DNA of 41,913 bases from an uncultured Mycoplasmatota bacterium (GCA_900550255.1 URQZ01000009.1:1-41913); one strand, 5' to 3'; shown: positions 24,208 to 33,990, numbered from the stretch's first letter. The notes: generated by a model not told the origin, from the letters alone. Program-made: numbers and translations.

Positions 24208-24218
24208 ATATTAAAAAA

Positions 24219-25408
24219 TTATTCTTCTATGTTGAAATAAATAGTTGAAAAATATTCTTCATTTATTTCTAAAGCATCATTAGTAAGATCTGAAGTTATG
24301 GTTCCCTCACTTTGAAGCAGACCATCATCTTTGTACCAGGAATAATCAGGAATATTATTTATATCACCAGCAGAAGAAATATCAGTAGAATTTTGCCACA
24401 TATTAATTCTAGAGCAACTTATACTAAAAGTTAAAGGGTTATTTGTATATATAACATTTGCATTTTTAGTATATATTGTTAAGTTCTTAGGATTATATAG
24501 ATTTATTTTACAATCAGTTCCTTTAAAGTGGATATTATAGTTATCACTAGGAGTATTACTATATGAATTTATTATTTGTAATTCAGAATCTTCTTTCATT
24601 GTAAGGTTTCCAAAGATAGCCCACATTGGAATTCTTTGGTGACTTTTTTCAATAAATATAAATGATGATCTTTCATCTATTAAAACATTATTAGCACCGT
24701 GAATTGTCATAGAAGAAAAACCATTTCCTGTTGTTAAATGTACTTTTGTATCATGAAGAATAGTAAAATTTAATTTATTTGTACCAGACATAAATTCTCT
24801 TGTATCAGTTGATATGGTAATATCACTTTTACACAAAAAATAACAGCTGGATTAACAGAATCACTTCTAAAAGAGAATAACGGTAGATTAGGAGAGCTAC
24901 TTGTTATGTTTGTCTTACCTCCAATTATAATACGTTCTGCTTCACATACTTCTTGTGATTCTATCCCATTTGTACTTTCAATAGTAATATTGCAATTGTT
25001 AATTTTAACTGTACCATAGGGATTAAATGATAATTGTGTTCCATTAAATATAACATTATCATAACTAGTTACTATTTCATCATAACTATCATCTACTGGT
25101 ACACAGATAATACCATATATATTTGGGTTTAATATTTTAATATTTTTGATTTGAACTTCTTTTGTAAGAGAAGTATGAACAATAGTATCAGCTTCTTCTT
25201 TACTATTCATTCCGGTTAAAGTATGCATAATATTTTGATAGGTTCCATTAATAGTTACTTTACTTTTTTTTGAGTTTATTGTTATACCACTATTTAAGGT
25301 AATATCATTTTCTAAATAAATATATTCATAACCATTGTTTTGTTCCAAAGCTTCTTTTAATTCATCACTTGTGGAAACCGTAACTGTATTATTATTTATT
25401 TTATTCAT
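24219..25408 (-). pseudogene. Beta-helix-like surface protein, paralogue with one frameshift
   Basis: Two overlapping minus-strand frames (25408-24770 and 24836-24219) together give about 396 residues. They are collinear with residues 1-~385 of the 13277 gene: NNNTVTVSTSDELKEALEQN, EAERIIIGGKTNIT, STDTREFMSGTNKLNF, FIEKSHQRIPMWAIFGN, and YTKNANVIYTNNPLTFS. Adding one T to the T6 run near 24830 restores AVIFLCKSDITIST, aligning without gaps to the paralogue. The carboxypeptidase-regulatory-like domain and C-terminus of the paralogue are absent here, and the protein ends cleanly at a terminator. The start ATG at 25408 has only a weak ribosome binding site. The single homopolymer slip could be decay, a phase-variable tract or a sequencing error; otherwise the gene looks intact. 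Confidence 0.78.
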
Positions 25409-25429
25409 AAAATCACTTATCCTTTAATA

Positions 25430-25438
25430 TAATATATG
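25430..25438 (-). promoter_or_regulatory. CATAnnnTA box before the beta-helix paralogue
   Basis: Minus strand reads CATATATTA, 21 bases before the ATG at 25408, the same distance as the box before the paralogue at 13277. Confidence 0.45.
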
Positions 25439-25511
25439 AATTTTTAATTGTTTGAATAAGGATATTTATTTTAATATAGATAATAAAAAATTTCTCTTTT
25501 TTTGTTTGATT

Positions 25512-25520
25512 TGTTATAAT
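25512..25520 (+). promoter_or_regulatory. Extended -10 promoter of the AraC-type gene
   Basis: TGTTATAAT (25512-25520), 28 bases before ATG 25549. No convincing -35. Confidence 0.6.
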
Positions 25521-25548
25521 ATATATTAGTCTGTTAGAGGTGATTTAA

Positions 25549-26340
25549 ATGAATTTTGATTGCTTAAATAAAATGATTAAATATATAGAAGATAATCTTG
25601 ATTGTCAAATTAATCTAGATACATTAAGTAAAATAACTAATACCAATTTATTTATTCTTGAACGTATTTTTATGTTTTTAACTAATATGACAATTAACGA
25701 ATATATAAAGAAAAGAAGATTAAGTAAAGCATTTGAAGAAATTAGAAATACCGATTGTAAAATAATTGATATTGCTTTTAAATATCAATATAATTCAGCT
25801 GTATCATTTAATAGAGCATTTAAAAAATTATTCGGTATAACACCTACTGAATGTAGAAAGGGTATAGGTAGTTATAAAATAATACCTATAGAATACTTTG
25901 AAACTAATAATGAAAAATATAACTTTGATTATGAAGTAAGAAAAATTCCTAATACTTTTTTATACTGTTATCATATTACTTCAAAAAAACATTCTGATTT
26001 ATTGTATAAAATTAAACAATTATATATAAAAGCAAAAGATAATGGTCATTATAAAGAGTTTAGTGAATCAGGAATGTATGGAATATTTTTTAAAGATGAA
26101 GGCTTATACCATTATTATTTAGGATCTTCAAAATATTTTCCGGATTTAGAAAAATATGAAATTAAGGGAAATGAATATGTTGCTTTTAAATTTTCATCAA
26201 GACAACAAGAAAAAATAGCTGATTTTGAGAAAAAAATAAATTCACAATGGATCCCTTCAACAAATTATAGTGTTAAAAATGATCTTAAAATTGAATTATA
26301 TAAAGATGAGTATTGTTATATATATTTGCCTATAAAATAA
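25549..26340 (+). CDS. AraC-type regulator with GyrI-like effector domain
   Basis: 263 aa. The N-terminal ~100 residues hold two helix-turn-helix motifs of the AraC/XylS type: LDTLSKITNTNLFILERIF, then IIDIAFKYQYNSAVSFNRAF with KKLFGITPTECRKG, the family signature. Residues ~115-263 resemble the GyrI/SOUL effector domain of Rob- and BmrR-like regulators (VRKIPNTFLYCYHIT, GMYGIFFKD, YEIKGNEYVAFKF). Such proteins bind hydrophobic or cationic compounds and often control export. The ABC exporter 73 bases downstream on the same strand is the likely target. The ribosome binding site is GAGGTG before ATG 25549. Confidence 0.9.
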   Translation: MNFDCLNKMIKYIEDNLDCQINLDTLSKITNTNLFILERIFMFLTNMTINEYIKKRRLSKAFEEIRNTDCKIIDIAFKYQYNSAVSFNRAFKKLFGITPTECRKGIGSYKIIPIEYFETNNEKYNFDYEVRKIPNTFLYCYHITSKKHSDLLYKIKQLYIKAKDNGHYKEFSESGMYGIFFKDEGLYHYYLGSSKYFPDLEKYEIKGNEYVAFKFSSRQQEKIADFEKKINSQWIPSTNYSVKNDLKIELYKDEYCYIYLPIK

Positions 26341-26413
26341 TCTTAACAAATTTAATATTTAAAATGTAAAGAAATATACTAAAAATTAATTTACAATTAC
26401 ATTGGTGAGATGT

Positions 26414-28126
26414 ATGATTAAAAAAAATATTAAAATTGTTAAAGATTATTTTTCTTTAGTAAGCTTTAAAAACAAATATTTAATAATGTTTATAATTGTT
26501 GATTTAATAAATGTTTTAATAAGTTTATTGATACCTCTTTTTATTTCATTAATTGTTGAGTCTGTAACAAATAAATTATATAATGAATCAGTTATTTTAA
26601 TTATTATTTTAGGAATAACCTATTTATTAAATAAAATAGGTTCTTATTGTACTAATTGGTGTTATGCCAATTTCTTTAAGGATACATATGTTTTAATGCA
26701 CCAAAAATTAGTAAATAGTGTGTATGATTTTGATTATGAATATTCTAAAAAAATTCCCATTGGAAAAATTATAAATTCTTCAAATACAGATATTATTAAT
26801 GTTGCGGAAATTCCTTCCTTTATGATTGAATTATCAATTGAAATAGTTAAATTGTTAGTTATATATTTTGTGTTTGCTAAGCAAAATATTTTAGTAGCGT
26901 TATATGTAATTATAATAGATATTATATACTATATTTATGCTAGAAAGTGTAATAATAAAAATAATTATTATTTAAAGAAACAAATAAAATATGCGGATAA
27001 AATGACAGGGATGTTATCACAAATTTTGATAGGACTTAAAGATATTAAAAGTTTTAATATTGGAAGTAGATTAAATAATAAGTTAGATACATATAGGAAA
27101 AAATGGCAAGAAAATTACTTTCTTAAAAGAAAATATTATTTTACGAGAAAAACTTTGGTAGGTTTAGTAATTGATTTTGGTAAAATAATTTTGTATTTTA
27201 TTGTGTTAGTTCTTCTTATTAAAGGAAAAATACAAATTGCTATGTTTTTGTTATTAATTTCATATTATGATAAAACAAAAGAATCTATAAATGACATAAT
27301 GGAGTTTGATGTATCTATTATGGAAGAATCAGTTTCATTATATAGAATAAACCAAATAGTTAATTATAAAGACAGTAATTTAGTATTAGATGGTATAGTT
27401 AATAATGATGATATTGCTGGTTATGTTGAATTTAAAAATGTATCTTTTAAATACAGTAGGCTTCAAGTGTTAAAAAATGTATCTTTTACTGCAAATCCAA
27501 ATCAAATAACTGCAATTGTTGGTAAAACTGGATCAGGAAAAACGACATTATTTAACCTCCTTTTAAGAATGTATAGAGTAAATGATGGTAAAATCTTGAT
27601 AGATAGGATAAATATTTATGATTATTCTAGAGATGTATTTAATTCAAATGTTAGTATTGTAAATCAAAAGACATTTATTTTTAATATGAGTATAAGAGCT
27701 AATTTATCACTAATTGATTCAAATAAGAAAAGACAAATTGATGCTTGTAAAAGAGTTGGAATACATGATTTTATAATGTCTTTACCTGATGGATATAGTA
27801 CTATTTTAAAAGAGGATGCAACTAATATTAGTGGTGGACAAAAGCAACTTTTATCATTAGCTAGAGCACTTCTCACATCTTCTGAAATAATACTTTTAGA
27901 TGAAGTTACCTCATCGTTAGATCCTAATACTACCAATAAAATTATAAATCTTTTAGATGATTTAAAAACTGACCATACAATTATTGTTATTACTCATAAT
28001 AAAGATTTAATGCGTAGGGCAGATAAATTGATTGTTTTAAATAATGGTAAAGTGGAATGTATTGGAAATAATGATGATTTAATAAAAAAGAATAAAGTTT
28101 ATAAACAGTTAGTAACAGAAGATTAA
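26414..28126 (+). CDS. ABC exporter half-transporter (type I, fused TMD-NBD)
   Basis: 571 aa. Six membrane helices fill residues ~20-310, with the nucleotide-binding domain at ~335-570. Walker A GKTGSGKT (~370), Q-loop VNQKTF, signature SGGQKQLLS (~471), Walker B IILLDEVTS (~492), D-loop SSLD and H-loop VITHN are all present and intact, so it should hydrolyse ATP. A homodimer is likely because no partner half-transporter is nearby. ATG 26414 follows GGTGAG; the TTG at 26402 lies before that site and is rejected. It sits downstream of an AraC/GyrI regulator, a common arrangement for multidrug or peptide export. Substrate unknown. Confidence 0.93.
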   Translation: MIKKNIKIVKDYFSLVSFKNKYLIMFIIVDLINVLISLLIPLFISLIVESVTNKLYNESVILIIILGITYLLNKIGSYCTNWCYANFFKDTYVLMHQKLVNSVYDFDYEYSKKIPIGKIINSSNTDIINVAEIPSFMIELSIEIVKLLVIYFVFAKQNILVALYVIIIDIIYYIYARKCNNKNNYYLKKQIKYADKMTGMLSQILIGLKDIKSFNIGSRLNNKLDTYRKKWQENYFLKRKYYFTRKTLVGLVIDFGKIILYFIVLVLLIKGKIQIAMFLLLISYYDKTKESINDIMEFDVSIMEESVSLYRINQIVNYKDSNLVLDGIVNNDDIAGYVEFKNVSFKYSRLQVLKNVSFTANPNQITAIVGKTGSGKTTLFNLLLRMYRVNDGKILIDRINIYDYSRDVFNSNVSIVNQKTFIFNMSIRANLSLIDSNKKRQIDACKRVGIHDFIMSLPDGYSTILKEDATNISGGQKQLLSLARALLTSSEIILLDEVTSSLDPNTTNKIINLLDDLKTDHTIIVITHNKDLMRRADKLIVLNNGKVECIGNNDDLIKKNKVYKQLVTED

Positions 28127-28155
28127 TAATAAAAAAACATTAAAATTAAGTTTTA

Positions 28156-28239
28156 ATGTTAGTAAAAAGTAACTTTAAAAAAATATTTAATGATATTGGA
28201 AAATCTATTTGTGTCCTAATTTTAGCTTTAATAAAGTAG
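28156..28239 (+). pseudogene. Possible N-terminal relic of an FtsX-type permease
   Basis: A 27-codon frame reads MLVKSNFKKIFNDIGKSI then CVLILALIK before TAG. A basic amphipathic start followed by the first half of a membrane helix is how FtsX-type permeases begin. There is no ribosome binding site, and it overlaps a hairpin (28136-28160) after the ABC exporter. Could be chance. Confidence 0.3.
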
Positions 28240-28246
28240 TTAATAT

Positions 28247-28284
28247 AAAAAGACAGTGCTTATGCTTAACATTGTCTTTTTTTT
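28247..28284 (+). terminator. Terminator after the ABC exporter
   Basis: AAAAAGACAGTG (28247-28258) pairs with CATTGTCTTTTT (28270-28281), one G-U, then more T. A weaker hairpin without a T tract lies at 28136-28160. Confidence 0.85.
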
Positions 28285-28374
28285 TAAAATAATAAACTTA
28301 TGAGTATGTAGAACTATTTGTTTAGATATGTTATAATTATCAGTATAAATTATATAACATTAGGAGTAATAGGT

Positions 28375-28845
28375 ATGATTGAAAAATTAAAAGAAAAATA
28401 TGTGTTTTTTGATGTTGATGGAACATTATCTGAGTATAGATATAAGGATAGATTATATGGTGGGGGATGTTCTGAACTTGGATGTCAGTCGCTTGATGAT
28501 TTATTGTTTAATGATTTATTTTATAGAGCTAGACCTCTTAAAACAATGCAAAAGATTATTGAAAACTTAGATGGCAATAAAATTTTTGTTTTAGGGACAG
28601 TTACAACTAATAATGAAATATATCAAAAATATAAATGGTTATCTGAACATTATCCAAACATAAAAAGAGAAAATATGTTTTTTATATGTTCTACATTATT
28701 AAAACCAGAAGTTATAATTGAATATTGTAAGCATTATAAAATTGATATAAAACAAGTTGCATTTGTAGATGATAGAATTGATGTATTAAGAAAAGCAGAA
28801 ACTTTGGGTATAGAATCTTATCATCCTAGTTCTTTTACAGAATAA
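28375..28845 (+). CDS. HAD-superfamily hydrolase
   Basis: 156 aa. Motif I is FFDVDGTLS (nucleophile Asp near residue 12), motif II is the Thr in LGTVTTNNE, motif III a Lys in TLLKPEVI and motif IV the acidic VDDRIDVLRKAE. The small cap insert (LYGGGCSELGCQSLDDLLFN) is like that of 5'-nucleotidase or polynucleotide phosphatase-type HADs. ATG 28375 follows TAGGAGTAATAGGT and is preferred over the TTG at 28318, which lies at the promoter (TGTTATAAT, 28329-28337). The next gene begins 18 bases after the stop, so the two are cotranscribed. Substrate unknown. Confidence 0.82.
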   Translation: MIEKLKEKYVFFDVDGTLSEYRYKDRLYGGGCSELGCQSLDDLLFNDLFYRARPLKTMQKIIENLDGNKIFVLGTVTTNNEIYQKYKWLSEHYPNIKRENMFFICSTLLKPEVIIEYCKHYKIDIKQVAFVDDRIDVLRKAETLGIESYHPSSFTE

Positions 28846-28863
28846 TTATAAAGGATTAAAAAA

Positions 28864-30057
28864 ATGAAGAGATTATTAAAAATTAGTTTTGATTTATCTT
28901 TATTATCTTTTATACCAATAATTTCGTGGTTTTTATTAGGTATAATAGTTGATAAAAATTTAATTAATATTTTTACTTTAACTTATCCATTACAATTTAT
29001 ATATTACATATTAAAATCTATATTTTCTACCGGTGCAAATATAAATAAAGAAAAAGATAATAATCAAAATGCTGTAATGTCAGGTATGGTTATAGGAACA
29101 ATTATTTCAATTACTATCTTTTCAATAATACTAATTAATATAGATAATTATATAAACTTTATGAATATGGATATTCATACATATAAAATATTTACTATAT
29201 ATTCTGTACTGCAATTATTCATTTCTTTAGAATTTGCAATGATTTTAAATAAATTATATTATGAAGAAAAAAATATATTAGCAAATAAATATTCTTTGAT
29301 ATTTAATCTATTAAATTTTATATTGTTGATTGGTGCCTCTTTAATAACAAAAAATCAAATTGTTATAATTACAACAACACTTATTCCATTAGCATTATTT
29401 ACTATGTATATCTATATAAAAAATAGTGATAAATTTAAATTACAATTAGATATAATAAAATGCATAAAATATGATTCAGTGGAATTATTTAACAATATTG
29501 CCTTTTTCTTGATATTCTTGTTTGGATTAAGTAATGCTTTAGAGTTTGGTGAACAATATGCAATTGCACTTACATTTGTAGCACTTATAACAGATACGCA
29601 ATGGGATACTGCAGATGCAATAGTTATTGCTGCAACAATTGATATCAGCAAAAATAATTTTAATTATAAATATCATATAAGTAATGCTTATAAATTATTA
29701 GGAATATTATTTTTGACAACTTTATTTATGTTTGTTTGTTTATATGGTTTTTATGATTTAGATTTTAAAATTACAATGGTTTATTTTAGTTTTGAAATCG
29801 TTAATTTTATGATATATCCTATATACAGAATTAAAACTTGTTATTTGCAATTAGAGTGGTCAGCATTTAAGACAACATCTAACAAAATATGTGCATCTAT
29901 TTTGAGAATGATAATTTCACTTTTTAAAACACCTTTTTGTACTGGTATTGGACAAGTATGTTCATCTATATATCAATTTATTTCTGTTAGTATATTTTTT
30001 AAACTAAATTACAATGTAGATAAAATTGGTAATGTAAAATCTAAAAAAAATTATTAA
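28864..30057 (+). CDS. MATE-like multi-pass transporter
   Basis: 397 aa with 10-12 hydrophobic helices and no soluble domain. The overall pattern and length suggest the MOP/MATE superfamily (drug-sodium antiporters and flippases), e.g. the first helix region LLSFIPIISWFLLGIIVDKN, the YYEEKNILANKYSLIFNLLN segment and a matching second half. I see no diagnostic residue, and typical MATE proteins have about 440-460 aa, so it is a diverged or shortened member. AAAGGA precedes the ATG. It is downstream of, and probably cotranscribed with, the HAD gene. Confidence 0.6.
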   Translation: MKRLLKISFDLSLLSFIPIISWFLLGIIVDKNLINIFTLTYPLQFIYYILKSIFSTGANINKEKDNNQNAVMSGMVIGTIISITIFSIILINIDNYINFMNMDIHTYKIFTIYSVLQLFISLEFAMILNKLYYEEKNILANKYSLIFNLLNFILLIGASLITKNQIVIITTTLIPLALFTMYIYIKNSDKFKLQLDIIKCIKYDSVELFNNIAFFLIFLFGLSNALEFGEQYAIALTFVALITDTQWDTADAIVIAATIDISKNNFNYKYHISNAYKLLGILFLTTLFMFVCLYGFYDLDFKITMVYFSFEIVNFMIYPIYRIKTCYLQLEWSAFKTTSNKICASILRMIISLFKTPFCTGIGQVCSSIYQFISVSIFFKLNYNVDKIGNVKSKKNY

Positions 30058-30271
30058 TAAAAACTAACTATATTTTTTTTAATAATTTTAATAAGCAATG
30101 AAATTGCACTTTGATGTTATAATTGGAGTGATTTTAAAATTTGAATAAAATAAATATAAATTAAGGAAATACAATGATTTAAATGAATTTCAAAACAAAA
30201 TAAGAAATAAATAAATTGAAAATAATATATAATAGTTTTATAATACAAACGAAAGACATGGAGGTTTTCTT

Positions 30272-31777
30272 ATGAAAAATGAAACATTAAACAAAATAAT
30301 TGAACAAATTAAAAAATATAATTTATCTAGTTCATTTTCTGATGTAGAAAATTTTAAAAAATGGGTTTCAGAGTTAAACGATACTCAAATAAATAATTTT
30401 CTTAGTTTTGATATGGACTTAGAAAAAAATTATAAACATTTATTAATCAATCTTGATTTACTAAATTGTGAAGATTATAAACAAAAATTAGCTGCAATAT
30501 TAACATTAAAAAATGTTGGCTATGAAATTGATGATGCCTGTAATTCTGTTTTTTTAGAAAGTGAAAATTTTTATAAAGATATAGAATTACTACGTAAAGC
30601 AGATACTGGTGAAGCTTTATGGTTGTTAAGAGAAAAAACCTTTATAGATAGTCCTTACCATGAGGAGGATTTAAAATTGTTTGTTGAAGCAACTACAAAA
30701 TTAACTAAACATGCTATTGCAACAGTTGCTAGTAGTGCTGATTCTATTAAAAGCCCATACCACCAAGAAGATATGAAAATGATAGCAACAGCAAATAGTA
30801 ATTGTTTAAGCAATGGTTTAAATACAGGTAATGGTATGGATAAATTGGCAATAAATAAAGTATCATTAGCTGATAAATATCATTCAGAAAACATGAGAAT
30901 ATTATCAAAAAACCCTAAAAATAAGAATTACTTATGCGAGCTTATGACTAATCCGGATATTGTTAATGGTGAAAACTATCGTAAAGAAATAGATGCATTA
31001 TTAAATGCAAAAAGTAGTACAACAGGTAAGGCATTATATTGTTATATATCTAATCCAAATGAAAAAATATCGTATATGGGATACCCTATGATTGAAAAAA
31101 ATAGTGTAGCTGGTAACAATGATTCAGATTATTTAAATAATTTAATTAAAATAAATGAAATGGATGATAGATTTGTTGTAGATTTTGCTATTCTTTTAAT
31201 GAATCCAAATTTTATTAATAGCCAATATAAAAAATTTGATTTGGAACTATTACAAAATGTAGATAGGAAAGTTGTTTTTGCCACTTTGTGCAAACTTATG
31301 AAGAATGAAAAATCACTAAATAGTAGTCACCATAAAAAAGATGCAGTTATTATAAGTCAAGCGCAAGAAGAAGTTACATGTGAATGGTTATTGCTAAAGG
31401 CAACCGATGAGATTAGTCTTAATTGTGATGATCATGATTATGACATGGAATATATTTCGAAATTGAAGAATATAAATGAAATTGAAAGTGAAATATATAT
31501 GTATTATTATTTATTTACTGAAAATGGAATGAAAGCACCACAACGTAAAGAAAAATTAGAAAAACTTTTCCAAGGGGCATCGATTGAAGAAATCAATCCT
31601 GTTTTAGATTATTTAGATATTTTACAAAGACAAATAAATAATGCTAGTTCTCCAATAATTGAATCTGTATCTGATGTCAGTTCTAAAGCAACACCAGTTA
31701 GTTCTAATCCTCAAATTAGTTCTAAACCTAAATCTAAAATATTAAGTTTATTTAAGAAAAAAAATACAAGAAAATAA
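30272..31777 (+). CDS. Helical repeat protein with YHxxD motif
   Basis: 501 aa, no signal peptide or membrane helix. The body (residues ~50-430) is built of helix pairs of about 40-60 residues marked by a recurring S/N-x-YHxED-type step: IDSPYHEEDLKLFVEA, IKSPYHQEDMKMIATA, LADKYHSENMRIL, VNGENYRKEIDALLNA, INSQYKKFDLELLQN, LNSSHHKKDAVIISQA, LNCDDHDYDMEYISK. This is an alpha-solenoid-like scaffold. Residues ~455-490 are Ser/Pro-rich and the end is strongly basic (KSKILSLFKKKNTRK). TGGAGG precedes the ATG and a TATAAT lies at 30228-30233. The gene stands alone with its own terminator. I do not recognise the family; a binding platform is likely. Confidence 0.75.
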   Translation: MKNETLNKIIEQIKKYNLSSSFSDVENFKKWVSELNDTQINNFLSFDMDLEKNYKHLLINLDLLNCEDYKQKLAAILTLKNVGYEIDDACNSVFLESENFYKDIELLRKADTGEALWLLREKTFIDSPYHEEDLKLFVEATTKLTKHAIATVASSADSIKSPYHQEDMKMIATANSNCLSNGLNTGNGMDKLAINKVSLADKYHSENMRILSKNPKNKNYLCELMTNPDIVNGENYRKEIDALLNAKSSTTGKALYCYISNPNEKISYMGYPMIEKNSVAGNNDSDYLNNLIKINEMDDRFVVDFAILLMNPNFINSQYKKFDLELLQNVDRKVVFATLCKLMKNEKSLNSSHHKKDAVIISQAQEEVTCEWLLLKATDEISLNCDDHDYDMEYISKLKNINEIESEIYMYYYLFTENGMKAPQRKEKLEKLFQGASIEEINPVLDYLDILQRQINNASSPIIESVSDVSSKATPVSSNPQISSKPKSKILSLFKKKNTRK

Positions 31778-31806
31778 GATGATTTAAAGTATAATCATCT
31801 TTTTTT
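31776..31806 (+). terminator. Terminator of the helical repeat gene
   Basis: AAGATGAT (31776-31783) pairs with ATCATCTT (31794-31801) and runs into a T6 tract. The left arm overlaps the stop codon. Confidence 0.85.
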
Positions 31807-31973
31807 ATGATCTATGTTTGTTTTGATATTAAAATTAAATGATAATTATATATTCAAAATAATTAATCATAATATGGAAAAGAATAAAAGAAAATAGTAT
31901 AATTAAAATAGTATTTTAGTAAATTAAAATAATTACTAATCAAAACATATGAGATGGAAAGGAGTATTTTAAA

Positions 31974-32886
31974 ATGAAAATATTAATTATTGGTGCAGGT
32001 GTACTTGGATCAAATCTAGCACATTCTATAAAAAAGGTAATGATGTAACCATTTTAGCAAGAAATAAAATTTATGAAAATTGAAAAAATAATGGACTTAT
32101 TATAAAACATAAACTAGGAAGAAAAACTATAGATTATTTTAATGTAATAAAAAAGTTAGAAAAAAATGATATTTACGATGTAATATTTATAGTTTCAAGA
32201 TTTTCATCTTTAGATAGTATTGTTCCAATTATTAAAAACAATAAAAGTAAAAACATAGTATTTGTAGGAAATAATATGTTGGCAGAAAAATATATGAACA
32301 TAGAAGGTAAAAATGTATTATTTGCATTCTTTATGGCGGCTGGTAAAAAGTATGATGGATATATAAATTCAATTTGTTTAAACAAAATCGAAATTGGAAG
32401 AGTAGATGGAAAAGATATAAGTAATGATTTCATAAAATCTATCTTTAAAAAAACAAAAATAAAAGTAACTATAGAAAATAAAATGAACGATTATCTTAAA
32501 ACACATGCATGTGCCGTTTTACCACTCGTATTTGCAAGTTATAAAGTAAATGGAAATTTAAATTACTAAAAAAGGATAAAGAGTATTCTTTGTTGATTAC
32601 GGATGCAATTATTGAAGGGTATGATGTTCTTAAGAAATTAGGTTATGAAATACTTCCTAAAGGGAAATATGAAAACTGTGTTAACAAAAAGAATTTATGT
32701 GCATTTATTTATAGATTTATGTTTTCTAATTTTATAGGGAAAATGTGTATATCAGATCATGCAATGAGTGCTAGAGAAGAGTTTATACTTCTAAATAGTG
32801 AATTTGAAAAATTAAAGAAAAAAGCAAAATTAAAAACCAAATCATATGATAAGTTAAAATTAGATTTTTTAAATTATAAAGACTAA
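31974..32886 (+). pseudogene. Ketopantoate reductase (ApbA/PanE) family, three disruptions
   Basis: ATG 31974 opens with a Rossmann motif, MKILIIGAGVLGSNLAHSIK. The frame shifts in an A6 run near 32030 and resumes GNDVTILARNKIYEN. It then meets TGA (32081-32083), continues as KNNGLIIKHKLG through VIFIVSRFSSLDSIVPIIKN, and shifts again near 32560 in an A/T run. It ends FIYRFMFSNFIGKMCISDHA (with MSAREEF) and KTKSYDKLKLDF. The order of motifs matches NADPH-dependent ketopantoate reductase-like proteins of the ApbA family over about 300 residues. Two homopolymer indels plus an internal stop make decay more likely than sequencing error. AAGGAG still precedes the ATG. It could have been a pantothenate enzyme or one of the many relatives of unknown substrate. 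Confidence 0.8.
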
Positions 32887-32970
32887 TTTATTATATACGA
32901 TATTATCCCTTTTATTTGGATAAAATTTATAAAAATAATAAGATAGTAAAGATAATTAGAGGTGGTTTAA

Positions 32971-33990
32971 ATGTTTACAATAATGGACTATTTAAAATTT
33001 TATAATAATACATCACTTGATGATGTTAGATGGAATACCTTAGATAATTTAATAGGTGCTATTTTAGTTTATCTGCCTATTCCATCATTTAATGAAAATA
33101 AAAATTTGAAAGAATTATATAATTATGTTTCTTCATCAACATTAGTATCATCAAATTTTATGGCAACAAAAGCGATAGAAATTTTGAACATAATAAAGAA
33201 TAGTAAAAGATATAACGAAATTATCATTTCTGATTTTAATAATATTAAAAATGATGAAGTTCAATTTGGTGCATGTGTCATAAAAACGAAAAAAGAAAAA
33301 ATAATAAGTTTTAAAGGAACTGATAGTTCATTGATTGGCTGGCTTGAGAATTTTAGGCTTGCTTATGAATATCCTACATATACCCAAAAACTTGCAATTG
33401 ATTATCTAAAAAATAATATTTCTTTTTTAGACCAAGATGTCTACGTAGTTGGTCATTCTAAAGGTGGAAATCTAGCAATGGCTAGTACTATGGAATTAAC
33501 AGATCCAAAATTTAGTAAAATTAGAGAAGTATGTAATTTTGATGGACCAGGCTTTAAGAAAGAAGAATATGAAAGTAATAAATATAAAAGATTAAATGAA
33601 AAACTTTTAAATATAATTCCAACTGGATCTGTTGTTGGAACTCTTCTTTATAATGATAATTATAAAGTTGTTTCAAGTAATGAAATTGCATTTGAAGAAC
33701 ATTACCCAACATCTTGGAAAGTATTTGGACAATATTTTATAGAAGGTAAACTTTCAGATATAAGTAGACAATTTCATAAAAATGCTTCAGCTGGTCTTGA
33801 AACTCTTGATAAAGAAAAATTGAAGAAAACTATAGAAACCGGTTTTAAAAGTTTTGAAAAAGAATATTCAAGTGATTTTAAATTAAATTTTAATGACATT
33901 AAAAAATTTTATACCAATATGAAAAATGTAGACCCAGAAATAAGAAACTATATTGATGTAATAATGGATGAATTGATAAGAATTTTTTAA
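32971..33990 (+). CDS. Mbeg1-like (DUF2974) alpha/beta hydrolase
   Basis: 339 aa cytosolic protein of the Mbeg1-like/DUF2974 family, a lipase-like alpha/beta hydrolase group. The nucleophile elbow VVGHSKGGNLAMAS places the Ser near residue 163. The upstream strand IISFKGTDSSLIGWLENFRL has the oxyanion-type GTD motif, and VCNFDGPGFKKEEYES follows as expected. A likely catalytic His is in FEEHYPTSWKVFG (His near residue 249). The N-terminus MDYLKFYNNTSLDD with WNTLDNLIGAILVYLP is also typical. The C-terminal ~80 residues are a helical tail. Its own ribosome binding site is GAGGTG; it follows the broken reductase and precedes the glycosylase-like gene by 57 bases. Confidence 0.85.
   Translation: MFTIMDYLKFYNNTSLDDVRWNTLDNLIGAILVYLPIPSFNENKNLKELYNYVSSSTLVSSNFMATKAIEILNIIKNSKRYNEIIISDFNNIKNDEVQFGACVIKTKKEKIISFKGTDSSLIGWLENFRLAYEYPTYTQKLAIDYLKNNISFLDQDVYVVGHSKGGNLAMASTMELTDPKFSKIREVCNFDGPGFKKEEYESNKYKRLNEKLLNIIPTGSVVGTLLYNDNYKVVSSNEIAFEEHYPTSWKVFGQYFIEGKLSDISRQFHKNASAGLETLDKEKLKKTIETGFKSFEKEYSSDFKLNFNDIKKFYTNMKNVDPEIRNYIDVIMDELIRIF

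Noticed and set aside
25549..28126. AraC/GyrI gene plus ABC exporter as a new resistance system
   Set aside because: Regulator next to exporter is a common arrangement; nothing in the sequences is unusual.
6377..32083. In-frame TGA codons (6377, 32081) as evidence for TGA = Trp, as in mycoplasmas
   Set aside because: Both lie in otherwise broken genes. TGG is used for Trp throughout, and TGA ends the genes at 8421, 21255 and 21785, the last two in ATGA overlaps.
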